Below, piece after piece: positions 8,823 through 17,600 of a stretch of 64,000 bases of DNA. The stretch is taken from positions 558,001-622,000 of the forward strand of contig CANNCA010000001.1 of assembly GCA_947503005.1 (NCBI GenBank), read 5' to 3'. The stretch's first letter is position 1, and each line of letters starts with the position of its first letter. The notes below the pieces were generated by a model. The model worked only from the letters and a program-made list of their open reading frames with translations, ran no database searches and was not told the origin of the DNA. The DNA comes from an uncultured Flavobacteriaceae bacterium (GTDB taxonomy: Bacteria; Bacteroidota; Bacteroidia; Flavobacteriales; Flavobacteriaceae). The position numbers and the translations under genes are program-made.

Positions 8823-9810
8823 AGCGTCTGCATGAAAATTCAATGACCGAATCAAGGGGCTCAAATACAAAATTCAATTCTTCCCTAGCCTTTTTGTTCA
8901 AATAATCGTCTCTATGCTTCATTGAATGAATCGACGCTCTTGTAATTCGACGACCTGCCCCAGTAAGGAAATTCCATAAAATATCGACAACACGGCCTAG
9001 TTCCAACTGCCAATACTTTAATTGTTTTGACGGTTTAGATTTACCCAGTAGCGGGCACATTTTTGAAAGAATTTCTTGAAATGTAAGATTTTTTGCGACG
9101 GCTATAAAACGTTGATTGTGAATCTGCGAGTCCATTAAAAAAGTCATCATTCTTACGACATCCTGAACGGAAACAAAGCCCGTTCCTCCTGGCGGATAAT
9201 AGTTGTATCCCTTGTTTGCCGTTTGGAAAAGAGCTCCCGTGCCCGTATTCCAAATTCCCGGGCCGATAATAACACCCGGGTTGACCATGACGACCGATAG
9301 TCCTTCTTGTGATCCGCGCCATACTTCCATTTCAGCGGCGTATTTTGATTGTGCGTAGACATTGACATTATAATCGTTCCATTCACTTTCTTCATCGACA
9401 GCACTACCATTGATTGATTTTCCTATGGTGCCAATTGTACTGGCATAGCATAATTTCTTGATTGAGTTTTCAATGCATAGGTTGACAATATTGGCAGTAC
9501 CTTCGGCATTTACTTTCATGAGAAGCTTGAACTTAGCTGGATCGAAGGATATCATTGCGGCGGCATGATATACCTGTTCAACGTCAACAAACGCTTTTTC
9601 CAATGAGGGAATATCGTTGATATCCGCTAGAACCCAATCTACCTTCTGAAAGAGTAGCGTTGCATTATCTTCATAGTATGAAAATATCTTCTCGACATTT
9701 TGAAGATTACTTCCTTTTCGATGAATTGCCCGAATGGATTCATGATTTTTGACCAAATGCAGCAGCAAATGAGCCCCAACCAGACCAGTACCTCCCGTCA
9801 CTAAAATCAT
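8803..9810 (-). CDS. NAD(P)-dependent epimerase/dehydratase family protein (extended SDR)
   Basis: A 335-residue extended short-chain dehydrogenase with the N-terminal VTGGTGLVGAHLL nucleotide motif (residues 4-16), a downstream DVEQVYHAAA stretch and the YAQSKYAAE catalytic Tyr-x-x-x-Lys. Members act as sugar-nucleotide epimerases, dehydratases or dihydroflavonol-reductase-like enzymes; the substrate cannot be told here. It stands alone on the minus strand between + strand genes. A near-match promoter core (TAACTTTA) lies just upstream of the ATG, which would give a very short leader. Confidence 0.82.
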   Translation of the reverse strand: MILVTGGTGLVGAHLLLHLVKNHESIRAIHRKGSNLQNVEKIFSYYEDNATLLFQKVDWVLADINDIPSLEKAFVDVEQVYHAAAMISFDPAKFKLLMKVNAEGTANIVNLCIENSIKKLCYASTIGTIGKSINGSAVDEESEWNDYNVNVYAQSKYAAEMEVWRGSQEGLSVVMVNPGVIIGPGIWNTGTGALFQTANKGYNYYPPGGTGFVSVQDVVRMMTFLMDSQIHNQRFIAVAKNLTFQEILSKMCPLLGKSKPSKQLKYWQLELGRVVDILWNFLTGAGRRITRASIHSMKHRDDYLNKKAREELNFVFEPLDSVIEFSCRRFREENP

Positions 9811-9880
9811 GGTCTAAAGTTAGGCAATAGACTTGGATAATTTCCTTTGAAATTGAGTGCAAAACCGCTGTATTTCCTTT

Positions 9881-9888
9881 TATATTTG
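9881..9888 (+). promoter_or_regulatory. Candidate promoter core for tyrS
   Basis: TATATTTG matches the Bacteroidota TAnnTTTG core, 27 bp before the chosen tyrS ATG at 9916. It lies inside the upstream extension of the reading frame, which supports the later start. Confidence 0.55.
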
Positions 9889-9915
9889 CACCATAGTAGC
9901 AGAAAATTAAGAAAT

Positions 9916-11211
9916 ATGGCCACTAACTTTGTCGAAGAATTAAAATGGCGTGGAATGCTGCATGATGCAATGCCAGGTACAGAAGAACATTTGATGAACG
10001 ATATGCAGGCAGCGTATTTGGGAATAGACCCCACCGCTGATTCATTACACATTGGTCATTTGGTCGCAGTAATGATGCTACGGCATTTTCAATTGGCAGG
10101 GCATAAGCCTTTTGCATTGATCGGGGGCGCTACGGGTATGATTGGTGATCCTTCTGGAAAATCTGAGGAGCGAAACCTGTTGGATGAAGCTACGCTGCGT
10201 CATAATCAGGACGCCTTGAAAGCACAATTATCTCGGTTTTTAGATTTTGAAAGTGATGCTGAGAACATGGCGGTCTTGGTCAACAATTATGATTGGATGA
10301 AGGATTTTACTTTTCTCGATTTTATTCGTGATGTAGGCAAGCATATTACGGTCAACTACATGATGGCAAAAGATTCGGTTAAGAAGCGATTATCGGCTGA
10401 AGCCAAAGAAGGGATGTCATTTACCGAGTTCACCTATCAACTGGTACAAGGTTATGATTTTCTATACCTGTACCAAAACCACAATTGCACCGTGCAGATT
10501 GGCGGTAGCGATCAATGGGGCAACATTACCACTGGAACAGAACTTATTAGAAGAATAGGCGGAGGGAAAGGTTATGCATTGACTTGTCCGTTGATAACAA
10601 AAGCCGATGGCACCAAATTCGGTAAGACGGAGAGTGGCAATGTCTGGTTGGATGCCAATAGAACTTCCCCCTATAAATTCTACCAGTACTGGCTGAACAC
10701 CTCCGATGCTGATGCGGAGAAATATATAAAAATATTCACTTTTTTATGCAAAGAAAGGATAACGGTGTTGGTTGAAGAACATTCTGAAGCTCCCCACATG
10801 CGCATCCTACAAAAAAGGCTAGCGGAAGAAATTACAACGATGGTCCATTCCAAGGAAGTTTTGGATAACGCCATTGCGGCCAGTAGTATTCTTTTTGGAA
10901 AGTCTACCTCTGAAGATTTGAAAAAGCTTGATGAAAAAACGTTTTTGGATGTTTTTGACGGTGTTCCACAAGCCGAGATTTCCAAATCAGAACTAGACAA
11001 TGGTCTGGATATGATAGGCGCTTTGGCAGCGAAGACTGGTTTTTTAGGTTCTAATGGTGAAGCGAGGCGAGAACTGAAGCAGAATTCGATTTCTGTAAAT
11101 AAGGAAAAAGTAAAGGAGGATTATTTGATTACCAAAACGGACCTCATTAATGGCAAATATGTCTTGTTGCAGCGAGGAAAGAAAAACTATTTTGTTTTGG
11201 TGGTGAACTGA
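9916..11211 (+). CDS. tyrS: Tyrosine--tRNA ligase
   Basis: Charges tRNA-Tyr. The 431-residue class I synthetase has the HIGH motif (SLHIGHL), the tyrosine pocket QGYDFLYLY and [10 protein letters not shown], the KMSKS-equivalent KFGKTESG, and a C-terminal S4-like RNA-binding domain. The longer frame begins at 9847, but the ATG at 9916 ([13 protein letters not shown]) fits the family N-terminus and lies properly downstream of a promoter core. Standalone housekeeping gene; length is normal. Confidence 0.95.
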   Translation: MATNFVEELKWRGMLHDAMPGTEEHLMNDMQAAYLGIDPTADSLHIGHLVAVMMLRHFQLAGHKPFALIGGATGMIGDPSGKSEERNLLDEATLRHNQDALKAQLSRFLDFESDAENMAVLVNNYDWMKDFTFLDFIRDVGKHITVNYMMAKDSVKKRLSAEAKEGMSFTEFTYQLVQGYDFLYLYQNHNCTVQIGGSDQWGNITTGTELIRRIGGGKGYALTCPLITKADGTKFGKTESGNVWLDANRTSPYKFYQYWLNTSDADAEKYIKIFTFLCKERITVLVEEHSEAPHMRILQKRLAEEITTMVHSKEVLDNAIAASSILFGKSTSEDLKKLDEKTFLDVFDGVPQAEISKSELDNGLDMIGALAAKTGFLGSNGEARRELKQNSISVNKEKVKEDYLITKTDLINGKYVLLQRGKKNYFVLVVN

Positions 11212-11268
11212 TTTTTTCATCCAAATTAGGGTTTTTAACTTCAAGGTTGTTGTATTGAAAACAAAAGG

Positions 11269-11667
11269 ATGAGAAAATTTGCTATTTGTTTACTGGTACT
11301 GACACTTTCAGTCTCTTGCGAAAAGCTGGAAGAAGTAAACCAGCCACCGTCAACCTCGGAACTACAAGGAAAATGGGAATTGCAAAGTGCAAGCTGTTTC
11401 TGTTTCTTTCCAGAAGATTTTGATTTTGGAGCGCATAAGCTTGAATTCAATGCAACTGCAAACGAAGTCATTATTGAAAATTCCGATGATACCTTCTTCG
11501 TAACTGGTGCGGGTACTTATCCAATAGTTGTAGAAAACAATCGCATAACCATTAAAGATAGTATTGCATACACTTTTCAAATACAAAGTGATACCCTAAC
11601 GCTCACTTTCATTGACAATCCTCAAATAGCTGATGACGAAATTTCATTGATTTATTTGAAAATCTAG
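11269..11667 (+). CDS. Small lipoprotein, beta-rich (lipocalin-like shape)
   Basis: A 132-residue protein with a clear lipoprotein signal (LTLSVSCEK, Cys at about residue 17). The mature part begins with GKWELQSASC after a short linker and continues as alternating beta-type segments, reminiscent of the short lipocalin-like lipoproteins common in this phylum. I do not recognise a specific family. It follows tyrS by 57 bp and precedes another lipoprotein, but the two do not look like paralogues. Confidence 0.7.
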   Translation: MRKFAICLLVLTLSVSCEKLEEVNQPPSTSELQGKWELQSASCFCFFPEDFDFGAHKLEFNATANEVIIENSDDTFFVTGAGTYPIVVENNRITIKDSIAYTFQIQSDTLTLTFIDNPQIADDEISLIYLKI

Positions 11668-11777
11668 TACTTCATTTTCACAGATACTAATATGACTAAT
11701 AACAATTGATTGTTAGTCAAAATAAACGGCTTCGATTTGCGTTAGTAGATTACGACAACGTAAATCCCCAAAAAGTC

Positions 11778-12305
11778 ATGTACAAGTATATTTCTGTTAT
11801 TATTTTGGCTGTTTTAATAAGTAATTGCAGCAAATTGGATGAGTTAACTAAGTTCAATATGGACTATGATACTCAGGTGACCATACCTTCGACCGCTGGC
11901 ATCAATCTACCTTTTGATGTGCTTACTCCCGAAACAGAAACTAATTCAGAATCTACTTTCGAATCAAACGATACTAGAAAAGATTTGATAGAGGAGATCA
12001 AGTTGACGAAGTTACAATTGGTAATTACGGCACCGTCCGATGCCGATTTCAGTTTCTTGGAATCCATAGAAGTTTATATTTCAGCCGCAGGTTTAGATGA
12101 GATAAAAATCGCTTCAAAGGTCGAGGTGCCAGAAACCGTGTCTACTTTAGATTTAGAAGTTTCGGATGTTGATTTGAAAGAATACATTAAAAAGGACAAT
12201 TACAGTTTGCGATTGAATACGGTAACCGATGAGGCAATGAGCCAAGACCACCAGATCGATGTAAAATCAACCTTTTTCGTGGACGCCAAAATATTGGGGC
12301 TTTAG
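11778..12305 (+). CDS. Lipoprotein of unknown function
   Basis: A 175-residue protein from the ATG at 11778, chosen because it directly begins a lipoprotein signal peptide (VLISNCSK, Cys about residue 18); the longer frame from 11706 adds a charged stretch that would hide the signal. The mature protein is acidic and beta-rich with no catalytic motif that I recognise. It ends 9 bp before the end of the convergent LuxE-like gene. Confidence 0.7.
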   Translation: MYKYISVIILAVLISNCSKLDELTKFNMDYDTQVTIPSTAGINLPFDVLTPETETNSESTFESNDTRKDLIEEIKLTKLQLVITAPSDADFSFLESIEVYISAAGLDEIKIASKVEVPETVSTLDLEVSDVDLKEYIKKDNYSLRLNTVTDEAMSQDHQIDVKSTFFVDAKILGL

Positions 12306-12314
12306 TCTTCTGAG

Positions 12315-13292
12315 TTATATAACCATTAAATTACATCCTCGTATATCCGAATTATCGAATCGGCCCAGAATTTCGAAGCTGCCATCGATCTGACATTTGG
12401 CCAAGTCTTGGGTGGCGATAAAAGAGCAGGAATGTACATTAGCCAAATCAATGACATTCAAGCCACCAGTTTTCTCAGTCTTTAGAAGGCTTAAAGGGTC
12501 TTCGGTATCTCTTACCATTGCCTTCATCCATGGAGGGGTCTTAAAAATCCCTTTTCCTTTTGAATAGGCTTGTGAAAGTAGTTCCGTCATTCCGTATTCG
12601 GAGTGTATGTTTTCTACTCCAAATCCTGTAGACAGTATTTCGTGAAGTTCAGCTCGTATCATTTCCTTTCGTCTGCCTTTCATTCCCCCAGTTTCCATAA
12701 TGATGGTGTTTTGAAGTTTTATCGGATGATTTTCAACAAAATCCAACAGGGCAAAAGACACCCCGATAAGCAAGGTTTTCTGACCAGCATCTTCCAGCAA
12801 TTGTAATTTTGAGTGTAAAGATGCAAGATCATCCAAATAAAAACCGCTATCCGTATGACCGCTTTTCTGGATTAGATCAGTGATCATATAAATTAATGAA
12901 GAGCCTTTGCGTTCAAGATAGGATGGCAATAGAGCCAAGATGCAATATTCTGTGATATCTCGATAAAACGCTTCAAAACCTTTTAGATAACTTTTTTGAT
13001 ACAAATTCAATGAAGTTACATAGTGTTTACTTGTGATGCTTCCAGTAGTGCCGCTGCTTGAAAAAACAGCTTCAATGTCTTGATTGTCACAAATCACTTT
13101 TTTTGACTTGAAAAATTCTATAGGTAGAAAAGGAATATCTTCCAAACTGTTTACCTCGCTAGGAATCGTCCCCAAATGCGTACAAAACTCCTTATATACT
13201 TTATTATTTTGATACTGAAATTGGAAGACCTCCAAAGCCATAGTCTCAAATTCAAAAGAGGTTTTGATATCAAAAAGAGATTGGATATTCAT
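12315..13292 (-). CDS. LuxE/PaaK-like acyl-adenylating ligase (acyl-protein synthetase family)
   Basis: A 325-residue protein with the adenylation P-loop FSSSGTTGS (about residues 77-85) and a downstream ENIHSEYGMTELL stretch matching the conserved Y-G-x-T-E of AMP-forming ligases. The overall form is that of LuxE acyl-protein synthetase, which activates a fatty acid and passes it to a reductase. There are no luxC, luxAB or other partners here, so bioluminescence is not implied; a role in activating an acyl or aryl acid is more likely. The ATG at 13292 (MNIQSLFDIK) fits the family start better than the longer frame from 13343. Confidence 0.75.
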   Translation of the reverse strand: MNIQSLFDIKTSFEFETMALEVFQFQYQNNKVYKEFCTHLGTIPSEVNSLEDIPFLPIEFFKSKKVICDNQDIEAVFSSSGTTGSITSKHYVTSLNLYQKSYLKGFEAFYRDITEYCILALLPSYLERKGSSLIYMITDLIQKSGHTDSGFYLDDLASLHSKLQLLEDAGQKTLLIGVSFALLDFVENHPIKLQNTIIMETGGMKGRRKEMIRAELHEILSTGFGVENIHSEYGMTELLSQAYSKGKGIFKTPPWMKAMVRDTEDPLSLLKTEKTGGLNVIDLANVHSCSFIATQDLAKCQIDGSFEILGRFDNSDIRGCNLMVI

Positions 13293-13360
13293 CAGTGCGG
13301 AATAGTAATGTAAAAATACATATCCGACAGCAGAATAAGACAAAAAACCTTACGTATGGT

Positions 13361-13395
13361 AAAAAGCAATCTTATAAGATATTAGATTGCTTTTA
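13361..13395 (-). terminator. Terminator after the first sorting-domain mini-protein
   Basis: Arms 13362-13372 and 13384-13394 form an 11-bp inverted repeat (AAAAGCAATCT). On the minus strand the core GCAATCT/AGATTGC stem ends in five T; the + strand also ends in a T-rich run, so it could work both ways. It overlaps the stop codon of the 13393-13716 gene. Confidence 0.7.
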
Positions 13396-13716
13396 TTTTA
13401 CAACTAACTTCCTCGTCATGGTTTCCCCATTTTCGATGACTTGCAGCACATAAACGCCGGCTACCAATCTTGAAATATTGAGAGTTCTTGATGAGATGCG
13501 ATCAGTCAAAACAACTTCACCGAAAACATCATAAACTACAATATCCTTCTTTCCGTTATGGGATGTTGTAACATAGACAATATCGTTAACGGCGGGATTC
13601 GGGTAAAGCTGAAATGTAGATTTTTCAACTGGGGCAGGGTTGCTGCTAATGGACATTTCTTGTCCAAAAGACGTAAAGGTAAAAAGCAACAACAAGCCGA
13701 AGTAGCATTTTTTCAT
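13393..13716 (-). CDS. Minimal T9SS type A sorting-domain protein
   Basis: A 107-residue protein made of a signal peptide (MKKCYFGLLLLFTFTSFGQ), about 15 linker residues, and a complete type IX secretion type A C-terminal sorting domain (YPNPAVND, then beta segments and the final GVYVLQV and TRKLVVK). Such domains normally sit at the end of large secreted enzymes or adhesins and are removed during export or surface attachment. Here there is no cargo. A similar gene lies 170 bp upstream on the same strand. No frameshift or longer upstream reading frame is visible that would restore a cargo domain. Confidence 0.85.
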   Translation of the reverse strand: MKKCYFGLLLLFTFTSFGQEMSISSNPAPVEKSTFQLYPNPAVNDIVYVTTSHNGKKDIVVYDVFGEVVLTDRISSRTLNISRLVAGVYVLQVIENGETMTRKLVVK

Positions 13717-13888
13717 AGGTTATTGATTTGGGATCAACAGGATAAAGGTAAAAAAAGAGAATGCCTATGCCTCAATAATGTTGTGAAATTCGATAAATTG
13801 TAGGTAAATTTTTTTTTAGGTGCTTTTCGTCGAACATTTTAGCAAATCAACGAATCGAATGAACAGTCTTAAGTTTGAGTTAGGGTGA

Positions 13889-14197
13889 CTATTTGACTAT
13901 CAACTTTCTAGTAGCTACTTTATTACGTTCGTAGACACGCAATACGTAAACACCGGCATCCAAATCTGACAAATTAAGTTCAGGCCCCAAAATGGTAGTC
14001 TCTAAAACCTTCGTTCCTAAAACGTCGAAAATAAAGATTTGCTTGGGAGCATTTTGCGAAGTATTAATATAAATCTTGCCATTGGTCACAGGGTTTGGAT
14101 AGAGCTTAAACCCATCAATGTCTCCATTTGCTTTGACATCTTGGCCATAACATACGGAAACAAATAAAAAGAAGAACAAAAGGTAAAGGTGCTTCAT
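13889..14197 (-). CDS. Minimal T9SS type A sorting-domain protein (second copy)
   Basis: A 102-residue protein with a signal peptide ending near VCYGQ, a short linker and a type A sorting domain (LYPNPVTNGKIYINT, then GVYVLRVYERN and TRKLIVK). It is a divergent paralogue of the 13393-13716 product and likewise lacks a cargo domain. A strong Bacteroidota promoter (about 14225-14252) lies directly upstream, so it is probably expressed as it stands and is not a gene remnant. Function unknown; a surface or export-related peptide is possible. Confidence 0.83.
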   Translation of the reverse strand: MKHLYLLFFFLFVSVCYGQDVKANGDIDGFKLYPNPVTNGKIYINTSQNAPKQIFIFDVLGTKVLETTILGPELNLSDLDAGVYVLRVYERNKVATRKLIVK

Positions 14198-14224
14198 ACA
14201 GATTTATAGGCAAATACTATACCA

Positions 14225-14252
14225 CAAATATAAGAATTCTTGTTAGTCCAAA
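14225..14252 (-). promoter_or_regulatory. Bacteroidota promoter for the second sorting-domain mini-protein
   Basis: On the minus strand TTTG (14249-14252) and TATATTTG (14225-14232) are 16 bp apart, close to the TTTG-N17-23-TAnnTTTG consensus. The start codon is 28 bp downstream. Confidence 0.6.
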
Positions 14253-14421
14253 GCCATTTAGATCTAAGTATAATGGCAAAAGATCGACGAAATGCACAAA
14301 AATTCTTAAAACAGCCTAGAATTTCTTTTGTGATTTAAGTATAGTACTAATCTCTAATGTTATTTAAGTGTTATGTAGGTTAAATCAATGTAAAGAGGAG
14401 ATGAGGTAACTCTTTTATCTC

Positions 14422-14429
14422 TATTTTTG
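14422..14429 (+). promoter_or_regulatory. Candidate promoter core for the response regulator gene
   Basis: TATTTTTG is an exact TAnnTTTG core 24 bp before the ATG at 14454. It overlaps the TTG that would be needed for a longer product, which argues for the later ATG. Confidence 0.55.
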
Positions 14430-14453
14430 AAAATAGACCAATTAAATGACCCT

Positions 14454-15140
14454 ATGAAAAAGAAAGATATCAGAATTCTTCTTGTGGATGATGAACCCGA
14501 TATTCTAGAAATTCTAAGTTATAATCTTTCCGCCGAGGGATATCAGGTATACACTGCTAAAAACGGAGTAGAAGGCGTCTCTAAAGCGAAGAAAAAGAAA
14601 CCGCATTTGATTGTGCTTGACGTCATGATGCCAGAGATGGATGGTATCGAAGCGTGCGAAACCATTAGAAAAACTGGGGGACTAGAAAATACTTTAATTA
14701 CATTTCTTACCGCCAGGGGCGAAGATTACTCCCAAGTGGCCGGATTTGATGCCGGAGCGGATGATTACATTACAAAACCTATAAAACCCAAAGTACTCAT
14801 AAGTAAAGTAAAGGCACTTTTACGTCGTCTGAAAGAAGACGAACCGGCCGCCGAAGACATCGTTACGGTCGGGAATATTGTAATCAATCGTGAGGAGTAT
14901 AAAATTATTAACAATGGTAAAGAGCTTGTTTTGCCGAGGAAAGAATTTGAGTTGCTATCCTTATTGACTTCCAAACCAGGCAAAGTTTTCAAGCGTGAAG
15001 TAATTTTAGATCGTGTTTGGGGCAATGAGGTAATCGTGGGTGGTCGCACCATTGACGTTCATATTAGAAAACTTCGCGAAAAAATAGGAGAGGAACATTT
15101 CAAGACCGTTAAGGGTGTGGGTTACAAATTTGTCCTATAG
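14454..15140 (+). CDS. OmpR/PhoB-family response regulator
   Basis: A 228-residue DNA-binding response regulator. The receiver domain (about 1-120) has the acidic pair in LLVDDEPD, the phospho-acceptor Asp in VLDVMMPEMDG and the FITKPIKP-type conserved Lys (DDYITKPIKP). The C-terminal winged helix has LPRKEFELLSLL and the VKGVGYKF ending typical of the OmpR group. It is 25 bp upstream of a histidine kinase gene, so the two form a pair. PhoB is the closest familiar comparison because the kinase resembles PhoR, but a phosphate role is not proven: no pst genes are nearby. Confidence 0.92.
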   Translation: MKKKDIRILLVDDEPDILEILSYNLSAEGYQVYTAKNGVEGVSKAKKKKPHLIVLDVMMPEMDGIEACETIRKTGGLENTLITFLTARGEDYSQVAGFDAGADDYITKPIKPKVLISKVKALLRRLKEDEPAAEDIVTVGNIVINREEYKIINNGKELVLPRKEFELLSLLTSKPGKVFKREVILDRVWGNEVIVGGRTIDVHIRKLREKIGEEHFKTVKGVGYKFVL

Positions 15141-15165
15141 TTTCTTTTATTGCTAAATTGACGTA

Positions 15166-16245
15166 ATGGCTATTCGTCTTAAAAAATCATATAAATTTGC
15201 ATTTCGTACTGCCTTTTTTATATCAGTAGCGTTAACGGTAGTGCTCTGGTTCTTGTTGCGGCTGAACGAGGTAAACTACTGGTTTTTTCTTGGGGTTTTT
15301 ATTTTCTCATCTTTCCTGATAACATTTTTCATTGTACAATTACGTATCGAAAAGTTCATTTATCGTCGAATAAAGAGAATCTACGATGATGTTTCATTAT
15401 TGGAATCTAGTTCGTTAACCTCCAGAACAATTACTACCAACATGGGTACGTTGACCCAGGAAATTGAGAAGTTCGCTCAGGATAAGAAGATTGAAATCGA
15501 TACGCTGAAAATTCGTGAAGAGTACCGAAAAGATTTTTTGGGAAATGTTTCCCACGAATTGAAAACACCATTGTTTACGGTGCAGGGCTACCTTGAGACC
15601 TTATTGGACGGAGCTATAAATGATAAAAACGTACGAAAAAAATACCTCCAGAGGGCCAACAAAGCTGTAGACCGATTAATTTATATTGTCAAAGACCTTG
15701 ATTTGATTACCAAACTGGAAGCGGGCGACTTAAATATAATTTGGGAGGAATTCGATATCATAGAACTTATAAAAAATGCTTTCGAGTTTTTGGAAATGAA
15801 AGCGGCCAAAAGAAAGATATCATTGACTTTTGACTTGGATTATAAGAAACCAATTATGGTACGCGGCGATAGCGAAAAAATAAGACAGGTCGTGACCAAT
15901 TTATTGGTCAACTCCATCAAATATGGTAATGAGAACGGCACAACTGAAGTAAGTGTTGAAAACCTTATCCAGAACAAAGTTATTGTAAGGGTTACCGATA
16001 ATGGAGAGGGGATACCCGAAGATCACATACCCCGGCTGTTCGAAAGGTTTTATCGCGTAGATAAAAGTGGCAGTAGAGATGAGGGGGGTTCTGGTTTAGG
16101 ACTGGCAATTGTAAAACATATTATTGAGGCCCACGAAGAACGCATCTATGTCGAAAGCGTTGTGGATGTAGGTTCTGAATTTTCGTTCACTTTGGAAAAG
16201 GCAACGACCGAAATACCAGGTGAAACTACACCGGCTTCAGACTAG
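15166..16245 (+). CDS. PhoR-like sensor histidine kinase
   Basis: A 359-residue inner-membrane kinase with two hydrophobic helices (about residues 12-60) and almost no periplasmic loop, a linker, then the HisKA box (NVSHELKTPLF) and an ATPase domain with VTNLLVNSIKYG, VTDNGEGIPEDH and GGSGLGLAIVKH. The near absence of an extracytoplasmic sensor suggests that it senses membrane or cytoplasmic signals or a partner protein. It is co-transcribed with the upstream response regulator. Domain order and length resemble PhoR-type kinases of this phylum. Confidence 0.9.
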   Translation: MAIRLKKSYKFAFRTAFFISVALTVVLWFLLRLNEVNYWFFLGVFIFSSFLITFFIVQLRIEKFIYRRIKRIYDDVSLLESSSLTSRTITTNMGTLTQEIEKFAQDKKIEIDTLKIREEYRKDFLGNVSHELKTPLFTVQGYLETLLDGAINDKNVRKKYLQRANKAVDRLIYIVKDLDLITKLEAGDLNIIWEEFDIIELIKNAFEFLEMKAAKRKISLTFDLDYKKPIMVRGDSEKIRQVVTNLLVNSIKYGNENGTTEVSVENLIQNKVIVRVTDNGEGIPEDHIPRLFERFYRVDKSGSRDEGGSGLGLAIVKHIIEAHEERIYVESVVDVGSEFSFTLEKATTEIPGETTPASD

Positions 16246-16252
16246 TTTTCCT

Positions 16253-16260
16253 TAGCTTTG
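16253..16260 (+). promoter_or_regulatory. Candidate promoter core for trmB
   Basis: TAGCTTTG fits the TAnnTTTG core in the 32-bp gap between the kinase stop and the trmB ATG at 16278. Confidence 0.5.
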
Positions 16261-16277
16261 TCCCGATTTAAACAGGT

Positions 16278-16952
16278 ATGCAGGTGGGAAGTAAAAACAA
16301 GCTTAAAAGATTTAAGGAAAATGAGTCATTTGAAAATGTCATACAACCGCAACGCGGAGAAATCAAAAGTGGCTTTTCTCTGAAAGACAATTGGCAATCA
16401 CATTTCGGAAACGAAAACCCCATAGTATTGGAACTTGGTTGCGGAAAGGGAGAATATACCGTAGGTCTTGCAAAGCAGAATCCCCAGAAAAATTATATAG
16501 GTATCGACATCAAAGGAGCTAGATTGTGGCGTGGAGCAAAAAAAGCTTTGGAAGAAAACTTAAAGAACGTCGCTTTTCTTCGTACCCAAATAGAATTGGT
16601 CGACGAATTGTTCGGTGAAAATGAGGTATCCGAAATATGGATCACCTTTCCAGATCCTCAAATAAAGTATAAACGCACCAAACATAGGATGACCAACAAA
16701 GAATTCCTTGAAAAGTACAAGCGAATTCTAAAACCAACCGGATTGGTCAATCTCAAAACCGATAGTGAATTTATGCATGGTTACACCTTGGGCCTATTAC
16801 ATGGATTGGATTTGGAAATCAACTACGCCAATCACGACGTGTATAAAAACGAAGGAAGCCCAAAAGAGGTGTTGGAGATACAAACTTTCTATGAAAATCA
16901 GTACCTTCAAAAAGGGAAACCAATTACCTATATTCAATTTAGAGTTCATTAG
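16278..16952 (+). CDS. trmB: tRNA (guanine(46)-N7)-methyltransferase
   Basis: Methylates G46 in the variable loop of tRNA using SAM. The 224-residue protein has the SAM motif ELGCGKGEYT, the GIDIKGARLWRGAKKA stretch and the diagnostic TFPDPQIKYKRTKHRM segment of TrmB, with a LKTDSEFMHGYT stretch later. Length is normal. It lies between the two-component pair and a LysE-type exporter, on the same strand, with its own candidate promoter. Confidence 0.95.
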   Translation: MQVGSKNKLKRFKENESFENVIQPQRGEIKSGFSLKDNWQSHFGNENPIVLELGCGKGEYTVGLAKQNPQKNYIGIDIKGARLWRGAKKALEENLKNVAFLRTQIELVDELFGENEVSEIWITFPDPQIKYKRTKHRMTNKEFLEKYKRILKPTGLVNLKTDSEFMHGYTLGLLHGLDLEINYANHDVYKNEGSPKEVLEIQTFYENQYLQKGKPITYIQFRVH

Positions 16953-16967
16953 TAGAAAATTACACAA

Positions 16968-17600
16968 ATGCAACAATTACTGGTTTTATGTGCTACAACT
17001 TTTAGCGCAGCTTTTTTTGCTTCATTACCGCCCGGTTTGTTGAATATGAATGCAGCTAAAACCAGTGTTAAAAAAGGAAAAAAGAACGGTGTTACTTTTG
17101 GCCTTGGTGTCGGAGTAATGGTCCTTTTGCAGGCCTATCTAGCCGTTCGGATATCAAAGTATTTTTCTAGAAATCCAGAAATTATTGAAATTCTGATGCA
17201 AGTGGCATTGGTTATTTTTGGCATACTTGCTATCTACTTTTTCATAAAAGGCAAGAAACAGTCTGGTGATGCCGGGGAGTTTGTAGACGGCAAGAAGAGA
17301 GGCAGTTTCTCGAAAGGTTTTTTTTTAGCCGCTCTAAACTTGCTTACCATTCCTTATTATGCCGGCATAAATACCTTTTTTTATAGTCAAGGTTTTATGA
17401 ATTATACGATACTGGATGAAGTAATCTTTATTATTTCCGCAGGGTCAGGAACCTTTTTAGCTATGTATCTTTATGTATTTTATTTTGATAAGTTGGATAG
17501 GAAGACCAATCGATTTTCCAAAAATGCCAACTACATTTTGAGTGCGTTAATGATTGTTCTTTTTGGGATTACTTTCTTTAGAATATTCTTAAATTCATGA
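16968..17600 (+). CDS. LysE-family translocator
   Basis: A 210-residue membrane protein with about six hydrophobic helices and the N-terminal PPGLLNMNAAKTSVKKGKKNG stretch typical of LysE/RhtB-type exporters, which pump out amino acids or small metabolites. Substrate cannot be predicted. It starts 15 bp after trmB and its stop overlaps the start of the next gene in an ATGA arrangement, so the three are likely read together. Confidence 0.8.
   Translation: MQQLLVLCATTFSAAFFASLPPGLLNMNAAKTSVKKGKKNGVTFGLGVGVMVLLQAYLAVRISKYFSRNPEIIEILMQVALVIFGILAIYFFIKGKKQSGDAGEFVDGKKRGSFSKGFFLAALNLLTIPYYAGINTFFYSQGFMNYTILDEVIFIISAGSGTFLAMYLYVFYFDKLDRKTNRFSKNANYILSALMIVLFGITFFRIFLNS

Noticed and set aside
9847-9915. 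Longer N-terminus for tyrosyl-tRNA synthetase
   Set aside because: The extension contains the promoter core and does not match the family start; the ATG at 9916 fits.
11694-11718. GACTAA/TTAGTC inverted repeat after the lipoprotein gene as a terminator
   Set aside because: The arms have a 3-base bulge and there is no T run after the hairpin, so termination is not supported.
12315-13292. Bioluminescence (lux) function for the LuxE-like gene
   Set aside because: No luciferase or reductase genes are nearby; only the ligase fold is supported.
14427-14453. TTG start giving a longer response regulator
   Set aside because: The TTG lies within the TAnnTTTG promoter core and adds residues not seen in the receiver domain start.
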